Positions 1-9,980 of a DNA stretch of 53,336 bases are shown piece by piece. The stretch's first letter is position 1; the number at the start of each line of letters is the position of its first letter. Origin of the DNA: an uncultured Arenicella sp. (GTDB lineage: Bacteria; Pseudomonadota; Gammaproteobacteria; Arenicellales; Arenicellaceae); assembly GCA_937974565.1 (NCBI GenBank), contig CALJWL010000006.1, positions 1-53,336 of the forward strand, given 5' to 3'. Both the position numbers and the translations under genes were made by a program. The notes beneath the pieces were generated by a model. The model was not told the DNA's origin. It did not search any database and was given only the letters and a program-made list of their open reading frames with translations.

Positions 1-3000
1 TTGTAACTCTCGCCCGATTCCGCTCGTTTGTTGCCCCACGCATCGTATTGATAGCGTGCTTGCACTTGGCCGTTTTCGTTGGTCAGCGTCACCACGCTTT
101 GCAAGGCGTCACACAGATAAAAACTGGTGGGTTCGTTTTGCGCGGCTAGGCTTAAGAGACGGTTGGCGCCGTAGTCAAACTTCGCTCTCGTTTCGTTGTT
201 AATGTCGTATTGTTGCAGCACGCTTTGATCGTCGTAGGTGCTTCTTTCCGTTCCCCTTTCGCCTACTTTTTCGATTCTTAAGCCTTGGTAGTCGTAGAGA
301 AATTGGCCCACCGTGCTGCCGCCTTGGGTGACTCGCCTTAAGTCGTCTCGTATGTCGAAGACGAAGCGGGTGGTTTGGCCTTGCTTGGTCTTTTGTATTT
401 GGTTGCCGTTTTGGTCGAAGGCGTAGCTGGCGTTGTTGCTGGCGTCTTGCTTGTCTTCAACTTCGGTCAGTTGGTTTCTTTGGTTGTAGGTGTAGGTTTT
501 GTTTTTGCTGATCGTGCCGCTGGCGATCTCGATGTCTTGTTCGCTGATTCGGTTGTACGCCGCGTCGTAGCTGTACGTCGTCTCTACTTCGGGGTACGTG
601 ACTTTGGTGAGCCGATCATTTTGGTCGTACTCATACGTGGTCGTTTCTGCCGACCCGCCGTTGGTTTCTTGTTGTTCGCTTCGGTTGCCGTTGTCGTCGT
701 ATTGGTATTCGTAGTTCGACACCGTGGCGTTGTTTTGTTGATTGTGGATTCTCGTTGTGCGTCTGGCCTGATCGTAGGTGTAGCTCGCTTGCGTGTTGTT
801 CGGGTAACGCACTTCGTTGATCAGGCTGCTGCGGTCGTACTCATATTGTGTGAGGCCTTGCGTGTTATTGACCGCGATCACGCGGTTTAAACCATCGTAG
901 TTGTAGGTCGTGATCAACCCATCGCTGTCGGTGAGGCTGGTGCGGTTGCCGTTCACATCGTATTGATAGCGCACCGTTTTTTGATGGCTGTCGGTGCGTA
1001 TGAACAGGCGGTCAAAGCTGTCGTAGCGGCGTTCGTCTGTGCGCACTTCGTTTGGCTTGTTCGTCACCGTGTAGGTTTCGGTTACCTTGGTTTGGTTGTT
1101 GTTGCCATCGTATTCATACGCTTCTTCGATTAAGTCTCGGCCCGTGGTTGCCCTTGGGTTTTGATACGTGGTTTTGATCAGCCGATTGAGCGCGTCGTAC
1201 GTGTGCGTTTGGGTTTGCCCATTCGCGTCTAATTCGCTAACAAGGTTGCTGTTTTGATCGTAGCTGTATTCGCATTGCGCTGGCGCTTGGCCCGTGGTTG
1301 TCGGGTAATGCATCACCGACTTGCGGTTAAGCGCGTCGTATTCGTAGCGCTTTTGGTTGCCGTTGGCGTCGGTGTGCCGCGTCAGGTTGTTTTGCCGGTC
1401 GTAGCCGTAGCTCGACTCTTGGTTGTCGGCGTCAATGATCTTGGTCAACCGGTTCAGTTGGTCGTACTCATAACGCCATTGGTTGCCTAAGGGGCGAGTC
1501 TTGCGCGTTTGGTTGTTGTTTAAATCATAAGCGTAGAATGTGGTTTCATTCTCGCCGTTGGTTTCACTGAGTTTTCTTCGGCGTTCGTCGTACGTGTAAC
1601 GCATCACTCGTCGCTCGGGGTCCAAATGTTCGCTAACATCCCCCATCGCGTCGTATTCGTAGCGGCTGATGGCCGTTTCCGGTCGGCTTTCCAGCACCAT
1701 TTCATGCCGGCCGTTGTATTCCATTGCCGTCACATTGCCGTTGGCGTCTTCAATGCCGATTAAGTTGCCTATGTCTGAGTAGGTGTTTTTGATGACAACG
1801 ATGCCGTCTCGCCGCTCTTCGATCACGCGGTCAACTTCATCATAGCGGGTGTCGGTCACAATGCCGCGCTTGTCGGTGGTGCTGATGAGGTTGTCGTTGG
1901 CATCATAACGGTTGGAAATCACCCGCGCGTGCGTGCCCGCTTGCGGTTCGCTGACCTGCGTCACACGGTTTAGCGCATCGTATTCATAGTCGGTAACGTG
2001 GCCGCGTTTGTCGTCAATGCTTAAGACGTTGTCCACCGCGTCGTATTCGGTTTGCACGCGTTCGCCGTTGGCGTCAATTTCATCGATTAAACGGTTTAGC
2101 CTGTCGTAGCCAAAGCGCGTGGTGTTGCCTTCGCCATCGGTGCGACTGATCGCATTGCCAAACACATCGTATTGCGTATTGAGGGTGCGGCCTTCGGGCG
2201 CCGACACTTGCGTGGCTTGGCTTACGTTGTCAAAGCGCGTGCGCGTGATGTGGCCTTTGCCATCAATCACGGTGATCGGGTTGCTGTCGGCGTCGTATTC
2301 GTATTGGCTGACTTGGCCTACGCTGTCTTTTTCATCCACCACGCGGTTTAGAAAATCAAATGCGCGCGTGATGACATTGCCATTAGGCCACGTTTCTTCA
2401 ATGGCGTTGCCCACCAGATCGTAACGGGTGAGGGTTTCAAAACCGCGTTGATCGCGCACCACCGTGCGACGATGCAGTTCATCGTAAGCGTATTCTACTC
2501 GATTGCCAGCGTGGTCTACCTCAACCAATCGATTGCCGTAATCGTCGTATTGATAAGTGTGGCGGTCATCGACTTTGTTGACCATGGAGATCATGCGGTT
2601 ACGGTCGTCGTATTCGTAGGTTTCGGCATGGCCTCGGCCGTCCACGTATCGCAACAAATTGGCGGTGCGGTCGTATTCCCACGTCATGCTGCGCTGGGCG
2701 TCACGGCCAACCGCGTCCGTTTGTTTAATTTTTAAATTGTTGGCGTCGTAGTCAATTTGAGTGATTCGGCCCAACTCGTCGGTTGTCTCAATGACGTTGC
2801 TGTTGCCATCGTATTTTAGGCGCGTAACGCCGCCTTCGGGGTCGGTGATCTGGGTTTGACGATACAAGTTATCGTATTCGTAACGCGTGCTTTGCCGTGC
2901 AGAGTCACGGCCTGTGATGGTTTGTTCTAGAACGTTTTGGGTGTTGTCGTACTGGTAATCGGCCGTTCGCCTTCGGCCTTGTTCGTTGGCTGGCCAAACG

Positions 3001-6000
3001 GTTTCGATTTTGCGGTTGGCGTCATCGTAGCGGTGTTCGGTTAGATTGCCGCGATAATCGCTCTCAATCAACACATTGTCGTTTGAGTCATACTCGTAGG
3101 TCATGGTGACCGCGTGAGTGGCGCTGTTGCTGCGGGTGTTGACCGTGGCCAGTGTATTGCGTTCAATTACGCGGTTATCAAAGTCGTACGTGTGTCGATA
3201 CGCTCGGCCTTGCTCGTCCACTTCCAGCACTTTGTTTTTGTTTTCATCATAGGCGTATTCACGCACCCCTCCTTCGGCGTTGGTGCGTTTGACTAAGCGG
3301 TTTAACCAGTCGTAATCAAACTCGGTTTTGTTGCCGTTTTCATCGACCTCTTGAGTGAGAAAACTGCGGTTGTCGTGGGTTTTTTTGACCTTGCCCACTG
3401 GGTAGTCAATGGCGTCAACGTTGCCTAAACTGTCGTATTCGTAGCGGGTGATTTTGCGGCGTTGATCGCGCATGCTCAACAAATCACCGTTGGCACGATA
3501 GGTGTAGGTAATGGCGCAAGAACCCGTGCAATCACGGGTGCTGGGCAGCACCTTAGAGCTTAGATTGCCGCGCCCGTCGTACGTATAGCGCGTGGTGTTA
3601 CCGCGGCGGTCGGTGTGGCTCTTCAACAAGTTACGAATATTCGCCGTGTCGGTTTCGTAAGTGGATCGGGTGGTAAACGTGCCGCCATTCGGGCCGGTTA
3701 CTTGCTCCGTCAAGCGGTTGCCAAACTCGTCATAGGTGTATTCACTTAGCACCCCGTTTTCGTCTTCGCTGCTCAGCATAACCGTGTCACGGTCGGCCCA
3801 CGTCATTTTCTGCGTGCCGGTGGGGCCACGAATTTCAAACGCACGGCCAAAGCGGTCCATCTCGTAGACGTATTCAACTTCGCGCGGGTCCGTCACCGTG
3901 GCGGTGGAGGGCGCGCGCTCGAATTCTTTGCCGGTGTAACGAATGCTGGCGGTGATGTCTTGCGGGTTGGTGGCATTGGTGTCTTTCTTGCTGGATTGGG
4001 TGACCAGCAAATCAGGCAACGCAAACTCAAGCTCAAAGTTTGTGCCTTGCACTGAAAATTCATTACGCGTGATGCCTTGGTATTCGTATTCGGTTTCTAT
4101 GCCGCGTGGGTCAATCAGCTTCTCAATCGACGTGGCCACTTGCACATCGTACATCAGGCCTCGGCGGCTTTGCTCGCCGTCAAAAAGCCGGCCGTATTCG
4201 TACGATTCTTGAATGATTTCTTCGTTAACCTTTAAACTATCGTAGTCAGTGGACACCGGAACATTCTGACCATCAATGTTTCTAACCGTGACCAAACGCC
4301 CAAATTTATCGTATTCGTAATCAAAGCGGTAACCCATGCCTTCCACCGAGGTAATCACTTCTCGAGGGTAAGGGTAGATAAGGCTCCAACTGCCAATCTC
4401 TTCAGTAACCAGACCACGGCCGCCCTCAAATATCTCTTCAAATTCCGTACGGATAATCTCATTCGCTATCGTGGTGATTGGCGTGTAGGTGAAATTAATA
4501 CTGCGGCTGGATGAGTCGACAATCGATTTGATTTGAGGATAGGCTGTTTCGTTGTTGTTGTATTCAATGCGAGTGACATTGCCATTGGTGTCTTCGATGT
4601 AGTCTAAATAATATTTAGGCCGTGAGAGTGCGGCTCTGACGTTTTCATTAAACACGCTGGCGTAGCGATATAAGGTGCCATCTTTGGCGTAAAAGTTCCA
4701 ACCCTCTTCTTCGAACTCTAATGTGCTGTGATAACCCATGCCCGGCGTGTAATCACCGTTGCCCGCGGGAAAAAAGGTCACGCCGCCCGCCACGCCGCCA
4801 CTGACCGTAACCCAACCACAACTGTTTTGGCTGACAAACGAGTCGTAGTTGTGCCCCCAACCGGGGCCAAAATTAGACACACTGGTGTTAGCGCTGGAAT
4901 ACGAACGCGTAAACTCAATGCTTGGGCCACGCCCCGGCAAAGATACGTCATTACGACTTAAGAATAAGTTACCACGATACAAGTTAATATCGCTGTAAAC
5001 CGGTGACCCCACGGGCAAGGGGCTGAGGGACTGAATGCTTAGGCTAATGGAGGAGGATTCTCGCTCTACATTACCGTCCTCAACACTGCGAGCCACCACA
5101 TCAAACGTGGTTCTTCCACGATGGTAAAACGCTTTATCAAAGCCTATGTCTTTACTGTCAAACACATGAACACCGGCACTTAGAAAACGGTCGTTCAGAA
5201 ATGTTTCGGCGTTTCTCGCAATCGTGGGCCGAGTTTGAATGGTGACTCTTGCGTCTTGTAATAACGTAAACTGTATCTTCGGTTCATCAATCACGCACGT
5301 GGCCGCGTTCACGTCATCTGTGACCAGCGAACCTGAATCTACGCTAAGGTTTTGAATGACCGGCGCAATCAGATTAACATCGACCCGATCTGACCTAACT
5401 TCGTCAATGCTAGACCCGTAATTTAAAATTATTTCGGCTTCGTATTTCTTACTCGGGTCAAACCTTCGAGGCTGCAAAGTCACTTGCCGACCATTGGCAA
5501 GCTCTACCGCAAAAAGAGAACCGTTTTCGTATAACGCAAGATTTATAAAAAATGGTTTATAACTGGTGGGTGAAAACTCGATGTCATAGGGCACAAATTC
5601 ATCGGCCTCTAAGTTTTTATTAAGTTTCACCTCTAGAGGGGCCAACTCAGGAAAGTTTATAGACGTTAATATGCTTCCAAATGGAGCAGACAACTCCTCT
5701 TCCATAACGCCGCCACTATCAGGCCTTCTTATCTTCCAAAAAACTTCCCCGGTGAATTGCCCTACCAAATTACTGCCTCTGATATTGGTATAGCGCACTT
5801 CCTCCAAACCAGTAAACGTACGTTCGGCTCTCGCTCCGAGAAAAGACACATCAATATCTTCAACATCTATCCCGGCTATGGGGCCTCGTTTGGATAACTC
5901 ATCGACATCAAGAATGGCAACATAAGTACCTCTGTAGTACTCACCTGCCCGAACTGCCGCACGCCGACTTGCCAAACTCAATAAAAATGGCGGCCTGTTA

Positions 6001-9000
6001 ACAATGGTTTGAAAATCAACTACTAAATTTGGGCACCCATCACATGACAAATCGACTGGGTTAACACCGCCCAAATCGTATGCCTGTGCGCCACTTTGTC
6101 CTTGCGGCTCAACTCTGACTCGCCCACCTAAAATCCTTGGGTAGACATGACCTTTCACATCAGACTGCAATTCAATAGCATCAGTAGCACAACTAGGGTC
6201 AATGACGGTAAAAGAACATCTATTGTTGTAAATCTGGTGAGAAGTTAAGACAATAGTAGCAGGGTCGACGCCACTTGGGACATCACGAGGGCGCGGTTCC
6301 CCCACAGAGGCTAGCACCTTAACGCCAGCCACAGGATTATCAAACTCATCGGTAACACGAACTTCCCAGTTTTCCGTTACCTCCTCGTATTTAAAGAATA
6401 CACTAGGCGGCCTGGTACTGATGAGCTTCGCTGGAGGCCCCGCCGTCGTTAACAACGTAAACATAGCATCGCTGTCTAAATCAGAACGCACAACGCGTAT
6501 AGCAGAGACAGCGATAAAGCTAGTGCCCACTTGTTGCGACTGGCTATTACCTTCAATTGCAACAAAATTGTTTATCGGGTTATCTTCAATTTTTTCTGGT
6601 GAACGATAAACCGCTTCAGCCATGCCTTGAAAATTGGTTAAAACACGCACTGAAGAACCCACGCTTTCATCATCAACAATAAACTCGCCGGCACCAGAGG
6701 ACACTCTAAATTCAACCTCGCCCCCACTGATTGGCGCGCCTTTAACATCCACGACTTTCACCTTAAGTGGCTTGAATTCTTTACCCGCTGCAGAACGTTG
6801 CAAATTAGAGGACGCAAAAAGTAATATTCGTGCGGCACTGCTTGGGTCTGTATTCGGTTGCTGCCCCCGAGGACTGCGCAGCAAACCACTCAACCGATCA
6901 TCCAGCGGCGCCGCCGTCGCACCACCCGCCAAGCCTCTGCTGATAAAGTAGCCCGAAGAATGACTGATGGGGTCGTTCACAATCCACGCCGACCCACGCC
7001 AGTCAATGTAACGGATCTCAGTCTGTGGTATGCGAACCGAGTAATTTAGTTCCAACCATTGTCGAACATCGTTTCTAACACTGGCCGCATGTTCAGACAA
7101 CGCGGTGTCCAGATTCGGTAAATCGCTGTTCGACAATTCCAACACCGCAACGCCGCTTTCAGCGGCCAAGGCCATGGCTTTGTCAGCCGATACGCTGTCT
7201 AGGTCAAATTGCCGTTCAAAAACTTGATGCTCCAAGTAAGAACCTTGAAGTGACGTTAACGCAGCAAACTCAGCGTGTTCGCCAGCATTAGCGGTGCGTG
7301 CAACCGACTCTGAAACGGCCGTTGCCACGTCGATATTAATACCGCGGGGGTCAAACTCAAACGGCTGATCAAACAGGCCAGTGACCTCAACATCGCTGCC
7401 CACAAACACCAAGTTTGGTATCGGCTGAATCTTGTTTCGTTGGGTCACATTGGCAATCAGCTGTTCGTCTTGGTGCCATGCATTAATGTAGCGTTGGTTT
7501 AACTCACTGAGCAACGCGCCAAGTGGGCGGGTATTCGCGTTTTCTTGCTCGGTGGATTTCTCTAAACCGTACAACCCAAAGCCAAATGAGTGATAACTGC
7601 CTGAAAACACACTTTTGTCGATGCTTGTGTTTGCCGTTGGTGTCACAATGTCCACGGCCACTTTGTGTTTTACTCCAGCGTTTAAGGTAGTTGAGCCTAC
7701 TTTAAGGGTCTCACCGTTCGCTTGAATGGTGGGCCGCAGGTTAACCAAATACAACGGCGTGCTATCAAGCCCCCCAAGGCTTAAAACCAAGTTATGGTCC
7801 TCACGGCTGCCGGCCTGATAGTTGAGTGCCAAATCTTTGCCATACAGCGTGTGCAAAGGCACTTCATGATCCAGCGCCAAATCGTTGCCTTGTGTGGTTT
7901 CATACACCTTAAAGCGCACTGAATGCAGCAGGTCTTCGGGGGGCGTGTCGCCTTCATAAGTCACGGCCACCACGTCAACAGGAAGGCTGTTGGGCAAATA
8001 GCCGGCTCGATTCTCAACCACCTTCGCGCTTGAAAGCAGCTCATTAATGCTGATGGGCTCAGTGCTGCCATCGGCGTTAGCACCTTCACTTAACAACGGC
8101 TCTATTTGATCCAATAGGCCCGCCACCACGCCCAACGATTGTGAGTTTGACAACAGGTCTGTGCGAACAAGGTCAAGGTTCAGATTTAAGCTATCCGTCT
8201 GAGTCAACTCAACGGATTTGATGGCCGGCATTAACGGCAACCACGCTTCACCGCTGCTATCAACGGTGGCGCCTCGGTAGTTTGAATAAGGCACCCGAAC
8301 CGCCAGCCAAGTGTGAGCTATTTCGGCCTCGGAAAGGCGGCCGTCCACCACTTTTGGAACGTGCGGTATGCCGGCTTTTTGTAAGGCTAATATCGCTTCT
8401 CGCGCATCGCTGGTGCTGGTGTAATCGAGTAACTGTTGATTGTTTAACCGGATCACGCCACGCAAGTACTTAACGGGTAGGCCACTGGCGGATAACAGTT
8501 GATGCAATAAATGCGCTTGATCTGTGCTGCTGCCTCCGCGTTGATTAAGCGTGCCGTCAGCGCCTTTGGCCAAACCGTAGTAAAGCTCGTTTTCAACGTC
8601 GTTTTGCACAAACTCAAACAACTTAATCGGGTCATAACCCAAGTCTTCGGCCAACTTGGCAACGCCAAACCCCACGTTACTGGCGTCACGGTCACCCAAA
8701 TTTATTAACGAAGCGTCCGCGCGCTCATACACCGGCACAACCACGGGCTGATACGTTGGCGTTTGACTGGCTAAGTTCAGTGACTGAATCGGCAGGTCGT
8801 TGCGCCGTAAAATAGCCGGTTGTTGTTGCGTGATGTTTTGCCGCACTTGGGCCACTTGCTGGCGCAGTTCGTCTATGTGCAAACCTCGTCGCAACTCAGA
8901 AACATTCTCATCATCGGAACTGTTCAGCGCAAGGTTCAGCGCCGCCAAGAAAGGCTTAGCGGCTTTTTCATAATCTGACTTTGCGGCGACTAACTTGGGT

Positions 9001-9422
9001 AAAAATTCGTTCTCCGCCTTGTTTTCCAGTAACGTTTGAGTGGAAGTAAACTCACTCAGCACTAACTGATGCAACGCATTCAGTTTCTCAACGTCGACGT
9101 TAAAGTCAGCAATAGAAACCGGCTTTTCTAATAAAGCCGCAAAGCGGCCTAACGCCGGTTCGCGCCCTAAGTGCGATTCAAGCTTCGTGATTGTGCTAAT
9201 CAGTTGAGTCAAAAATTGGCTGGAAGCGCTTTGACCTGTTGCACTTGACTGATCTAAACCCGCCGCTGAGGTTGTTAACGCCGTTTCGCCAGTCAGCGTA
9301 ATGGGGTCGGCCTTGTCTTGCGACAACGCTGGTTGAGTTGCAAACGCAACCACGCCAATAAGCATTGGCATAACCCATGTTTGACGAAAGCAACGCTTCC
9401 CTAATTTGATGACTGTCTTCAT
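1..9422 (-). CDS. Giant RHS/YD-repeat exported protein, 3' end outside window
   Basis: Open minus-strand frame from ATG 9422 to the window edge, at least 3140 codons with no stop. A signal peptide (about residues 1-34, ending near QPALSQ) implies export. A transglutaminase-like fold lies at about 230-390, with Ser299 where the family has its catalytic Cys, His370 kept, and Met in WLPLMP where Asp is usual, so it is probably a non-catalytic binding domain. Ig-like (Big_1-like) modules follow near 885-960 and 1018-1040. A DUF6531-type RHS entry domain with FTRSYSS is near 1500. From about 1550 to the edge there are dozens of YD repeats (YEYD, YDANGN types), reaching YQYDAWGN, typical of the approach to the RHS core. 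The core and any C-terminal toxin lie outside. It is the last visible gene of the giant operon, 67 nt after the 162-residue gene; no strong SD is seen. RHS proteins form beta-barrel cocoons; that this one does is inferred. Confidence 0.93.
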   Translation of the reverse strand, partial: MKTVIKLGKRCFRQTWVMPMLIGVVAFATQPALSQDKADPITLTGETALTTSAAGLDQSSATGQSASSQFLTQLISTITKLESHLGREPALGRFAALLEKPVSIADFNVDVEKLNALHQLVLSEFTSTQTLLENKAENEFLPKLVAAKSDYEKAAKPFLAALNLALNSSDDENVSELRRGLHIDELRQQVAQVRQNITQQQPAILRRNDLPIQSLNLASQTPTYQPVVVPVYERADASLINLGDRDASNVGFGVAKLAEDLGYDPIKLFEFVQNDVENELYYGLAKGADGTLNQRGGSSTDQAHLLHQLLSASGLPVKYLRGVIRLNNQQLLDYTSTSDAREAILALQKAGIPHVPKVVDGRLSEAEIAHTWLAVRVPYSNYRGATVDSSGEAWLPLMPAIKSVELTQTDSLNLNLDLVRTDLLSNSQSLGVVAGLLDQIEPLLSEGANADGSTEPISINELLSSAKVVENRAGYLPNSLPVDVVAVTYEGDTPPEDLLHSVRFKVYETTQGNDLALDHEVPLHTLYGKDLALNYQAGSREDHNLVLSLGGLDSTPLYLVNLRPTIQANGETLKVGSTTLNAGVKHKVAVDIVTPTANTSIDKSVFSGSYHSFGFGLYGLEKSTEQENANTRPLGALLSELNQRYINAWHQDEQLIANVTQRNKIQPIPNLVFVGSDVEVTGLFDQPFEFDPRGINIDVATAVSESVARTANAGEHAEFAALTSLQGSYLEHQVFERQFDLDSVSADKAMALAAESGVAVLELSNSDLPNLDTALSEHAASVRNDVRQWLELNYSVRIPQTEIRYIDWRGSAWIVNDPISHSSGYFISRGLAGGATAAPLDDRLSGLLRSPRGQQPNTDPSSAARILLFASSNLQRSAAGKEFKPLKVKVVDVKGAPISGGEVEFRVSSGAGEFIVDDESVGSSVRVLTNFQGMAEAVYRSPEKIEDNPINNFVAIEGNSQSQQVGTSFIAVSAIRVVRSDLDSDAMFTLLTTAGPPAKLISTRPPSVFFKYEEVTENWEVRVTDEFDNPVAGVKVLASVGEPRPRDVPSGVDPATIVLTSHQIYNNRCSFTVIDPSCATDAIELQSDVKGHVYPRILGGRVRVEPQGQSGAQAYDLGGVNPVDLSCDGCPNLVVDFQTIVNRPPFLLSLASRRAAVRAGEYYRGTYVAILDVDELSKRGPIAGIDVEDIDVSFLGARAERTFTGLEEVRYTNIRGSNLVGQFTGEVFWKIRRPDSGGVMEEELSAPFGSILTSINFPELAPLEVKLNKNLEADEFVPYDIEFSPTSYKPFFINLALYENGSLFAVELANGRQVTLQPRRFDPSKKYEAEIILNYGSSIDEVRSDRVDVNLIAPVIQNLSVDSGSLVTDDVNAATCVIDEPKIQFTLLQDARVTIQTRPTIARNAETFLNDRFLSAGVHVFDSKDIGFDKAFYHRGRTTFDVVARSVEDGNVERESSSISLSIQSLSPLPVGSPVYSDINLYRGNLFLSRNDVSLPGRGPSIEFTRSYSSANTSVSNFGPGWGHNYDSFVSQNSCGWVTVSGGVAGGVTFFPAGNGDYTPGMGYHSTLEFEEEGWNFYAKDGTLYRYASVFNENVRAALSRPKYYLDYIEDTNGNVTRIEYNNNETAYPQIKSIVDSSSRSINFTYTPITTIANEIIRTEFEEIFEGGRGLVTEEIGSWSLIYPYPREVITSVEGMGYRFDYEYDKFGRLVTVRNIDGQNVPVSTDYDSLKVNEEIIQESYEYGRLFDGEQSRRGLMYDVQVATSIEKLIDPRGIETEYEYQGITRNEFSVQGTNFELEFALPDLLVTQSSKKDTNATNPQDITASIRYTGKEFERAPSTATVTDPREVEYVYEMDRFGRAFEIRGPTGTQKMTWADRDTVMLSSEDENGVLSEYTYDEFGNRLTEQVTGPNGGTFTTRSTYETDTANIRNLLKSHTDRRGNTTRYTYDGRGNLSSKVLPSTRDCTGSCAITYTYRANGDLLSMRDQRRKITRYEYDSLGNVDAIDYPVGKVKKTHDNRSFLTQEVDENGNKTEFDYDWLNRLVKRTNAEGGVREYAYDENKNKVLEVDEQGRAYRHTYDFDNRVIERNTLATVNTRSNSATHAVTMTYEYDSNDNVLIESDYRGNLTEHRYDDANRKIETVWPANEQGRRRTADYQYDNTQNVLEQTITGRDSARQSTRYEYDNLYRQTQITDPEGGVTRLKYDGNSNVIETTDELGRITQIDYDANNLKIKQTDAVGRDAQRSMTWEYDRTANLLRYVDGRGHAETYEYDDRNRMISMVNKVDDRHTYQYDDYGNRLVEVDHAGNRVEYAYDELHRRTVVRDQRGFETLTRYDLVGNAIEETWPNGNVITRAFDFLNRVVDEKDSVGQVSQYEYDADSNPITVIDGKGHITRTRFDNVSQATQVSAPEGRTLNTQYDVFGNAISRTDGEGNTTRFGYDRLNRLIDEIDANGERVQTEYDAVDNVLSIDDKRGHVTDYEYDALNRVTQVSEPQAGTHARVISNRYDANDNLISTTDKRGIVTDTRYDEVDRVIEERRDGIVVIKNTYSDIGNLIGIEDANGNVTAMEYNGRHEMVLESRPETAISRYEYDAMGDVSEHLDPERRVMRYTYDERRRKLSETNGENETTFYAYDLNNNQTRKTRPLGNQWRYEYDQLNRLTKIIDADNQESSYGYDRQNNLTRHTDANGNQKRYEYDALNRKSVMHYPTTTGQAPAQCEYSYDQNSNLVSELDANGQTQTHTYDALNRLIKTTYQNPRATTGRDLIEEAYEYDGNNNQTKVTETYTVTNKPNEVRTDERRYDSFDRLFIRTDSHQKTVRYQYDVNGNRTSLTDSDGLITTYNYDGLNRVIAVNNTQGLTQYEYDRSSLINEVRYPNNTQASYTYDQARRTTRIHNQQNNATVSNYEYQYDDNGNRSEQQETNGGSAETTTYEYDQNDRLTKVTYPEVETTYSYDAAYNRISEQDIEIASGTISKNKTYTYNQRNQLTEVEDKQDASNNASYAFDQNGNQIQKTKQGQTTRFVFDIRDDLRRVTQGGSTVGQFLYDYQGLRIEKVGERGTERSTYDDQSVLQQYDINNETRAKFDYGANRLLSLAAQNEPTSFYLCDALQSVVTLTNENGQVQARYQYDAWGNKRAESGESY
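3..4900 (-). repeat. YD/RHS repeat tract (protein-level)
   Basis: The minus strand repeatedly encodes YxYD-(x)n-GNxxxxxD units about 20-25 residues apart; on the plus strand this appears as recurring tcgtattcgta/gttgccgtt words. The repeats diverge at DNA level, so this is an old protein repeat rather than a recent tandem duplication. The tract is the cocoon-forming part of the RHS protein. Confidence 0.9.
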
Positions 9423-9489
9423 TCTGATTTATGTCTTGTTACTCATTGCCTTACGTTCAAAGCGTCAGGCTTTGTGTGTTTAGTTCGCG

Positions 9490-9978
9490 CTAAATTAAAT
9501 CCACGCAGCAGCGCAGTGTTCCGGTTACTCGCCCTTCGTAGTCGCCCACATCACTGATACGGCCCATTGATGTTTGCATTGCGGTAAACGTGGCTATTTG
9601 TTCGCAAGCCAACTCAGTGCCACAAAATTGACGGGTATCAAAGACACCACTGACCGTGCCTCTTACGGCGTCAATGGTTCCTGAGAATTCAATGACACTG
9701 ACCAGCGGAGTAATGCCATCGGCGCACAGGCCTGCGGTGTTTTCTAATACGCCCTGAAACGTTTGCCCATTTCTAGTTGCGATGAGCGGGCCTCTTACAT
9801 CGTCATCCGTCACGGTAATTGAAATCGGCTGTTCTATCGATTCCGTTTCAAACGCCGAACAAGTGCGGCCAGCCGACGTCATGGCGTGGGCCGGTAGTGC
9901 AATCGCACTGACCACAGGAGAAGTCCAAACAGCCCCCATTCCTAAGCCTTTAATCAGCTTACGCTTGCGTTCATTCAT
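9490..9978 (-). CDS. Small exported six-cysteine protein, coupled to the giant gene
   Basis: A 162-residue protein of unknown function. The N-terminus (KRKLIKGLG, then a hydrophobic stretch ending ALPAHA) looks like an export leader with Tat-like layout, but KRK stands where a twin Arg is expected, so Sec export is also possible; cleavage is likely after A32. The mature part is about 130 residues, Gly/Thr-rich and probably beta, with six Cys (40, 85, 119, 125, 157, 158), three possible disulfides. The ATG is 2 nt after the TAA of the 5767-residue gene and a G-rich SD-like stretch lies in the end of that gene, so translation is probably coupled. It sits between two giant exported proteins, suggesting a partner, chaperone or capping subunit; this is inference. 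I do not recognise the family. Confidence 0.85.
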   Translation of the reverse strand: MNERKRKLIKGLGMGAVWTSPVVSAIALPAHAMTSAGRTCSAFETESIEQPISITVTDDDVRGPLIATRNGQTFQGVLENTAGLCADGITPLVSVIEFSGTIDAVRGTVSGVFDTRQFCGTELACEQIATFTAMQTSMGRISDVGDYEGRVTGTLRCCVDLI

Positions 9979-9980
9979 CG

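Noticed and set aside
375-7049. Several plus-strand ORFs of 60-171 codons inside the RHS gene
   Set aside because: They are shadows of the open minus-strand RHS frame: low-complexity Val/Leu/Arg products, no ribosome sites, no domain features.
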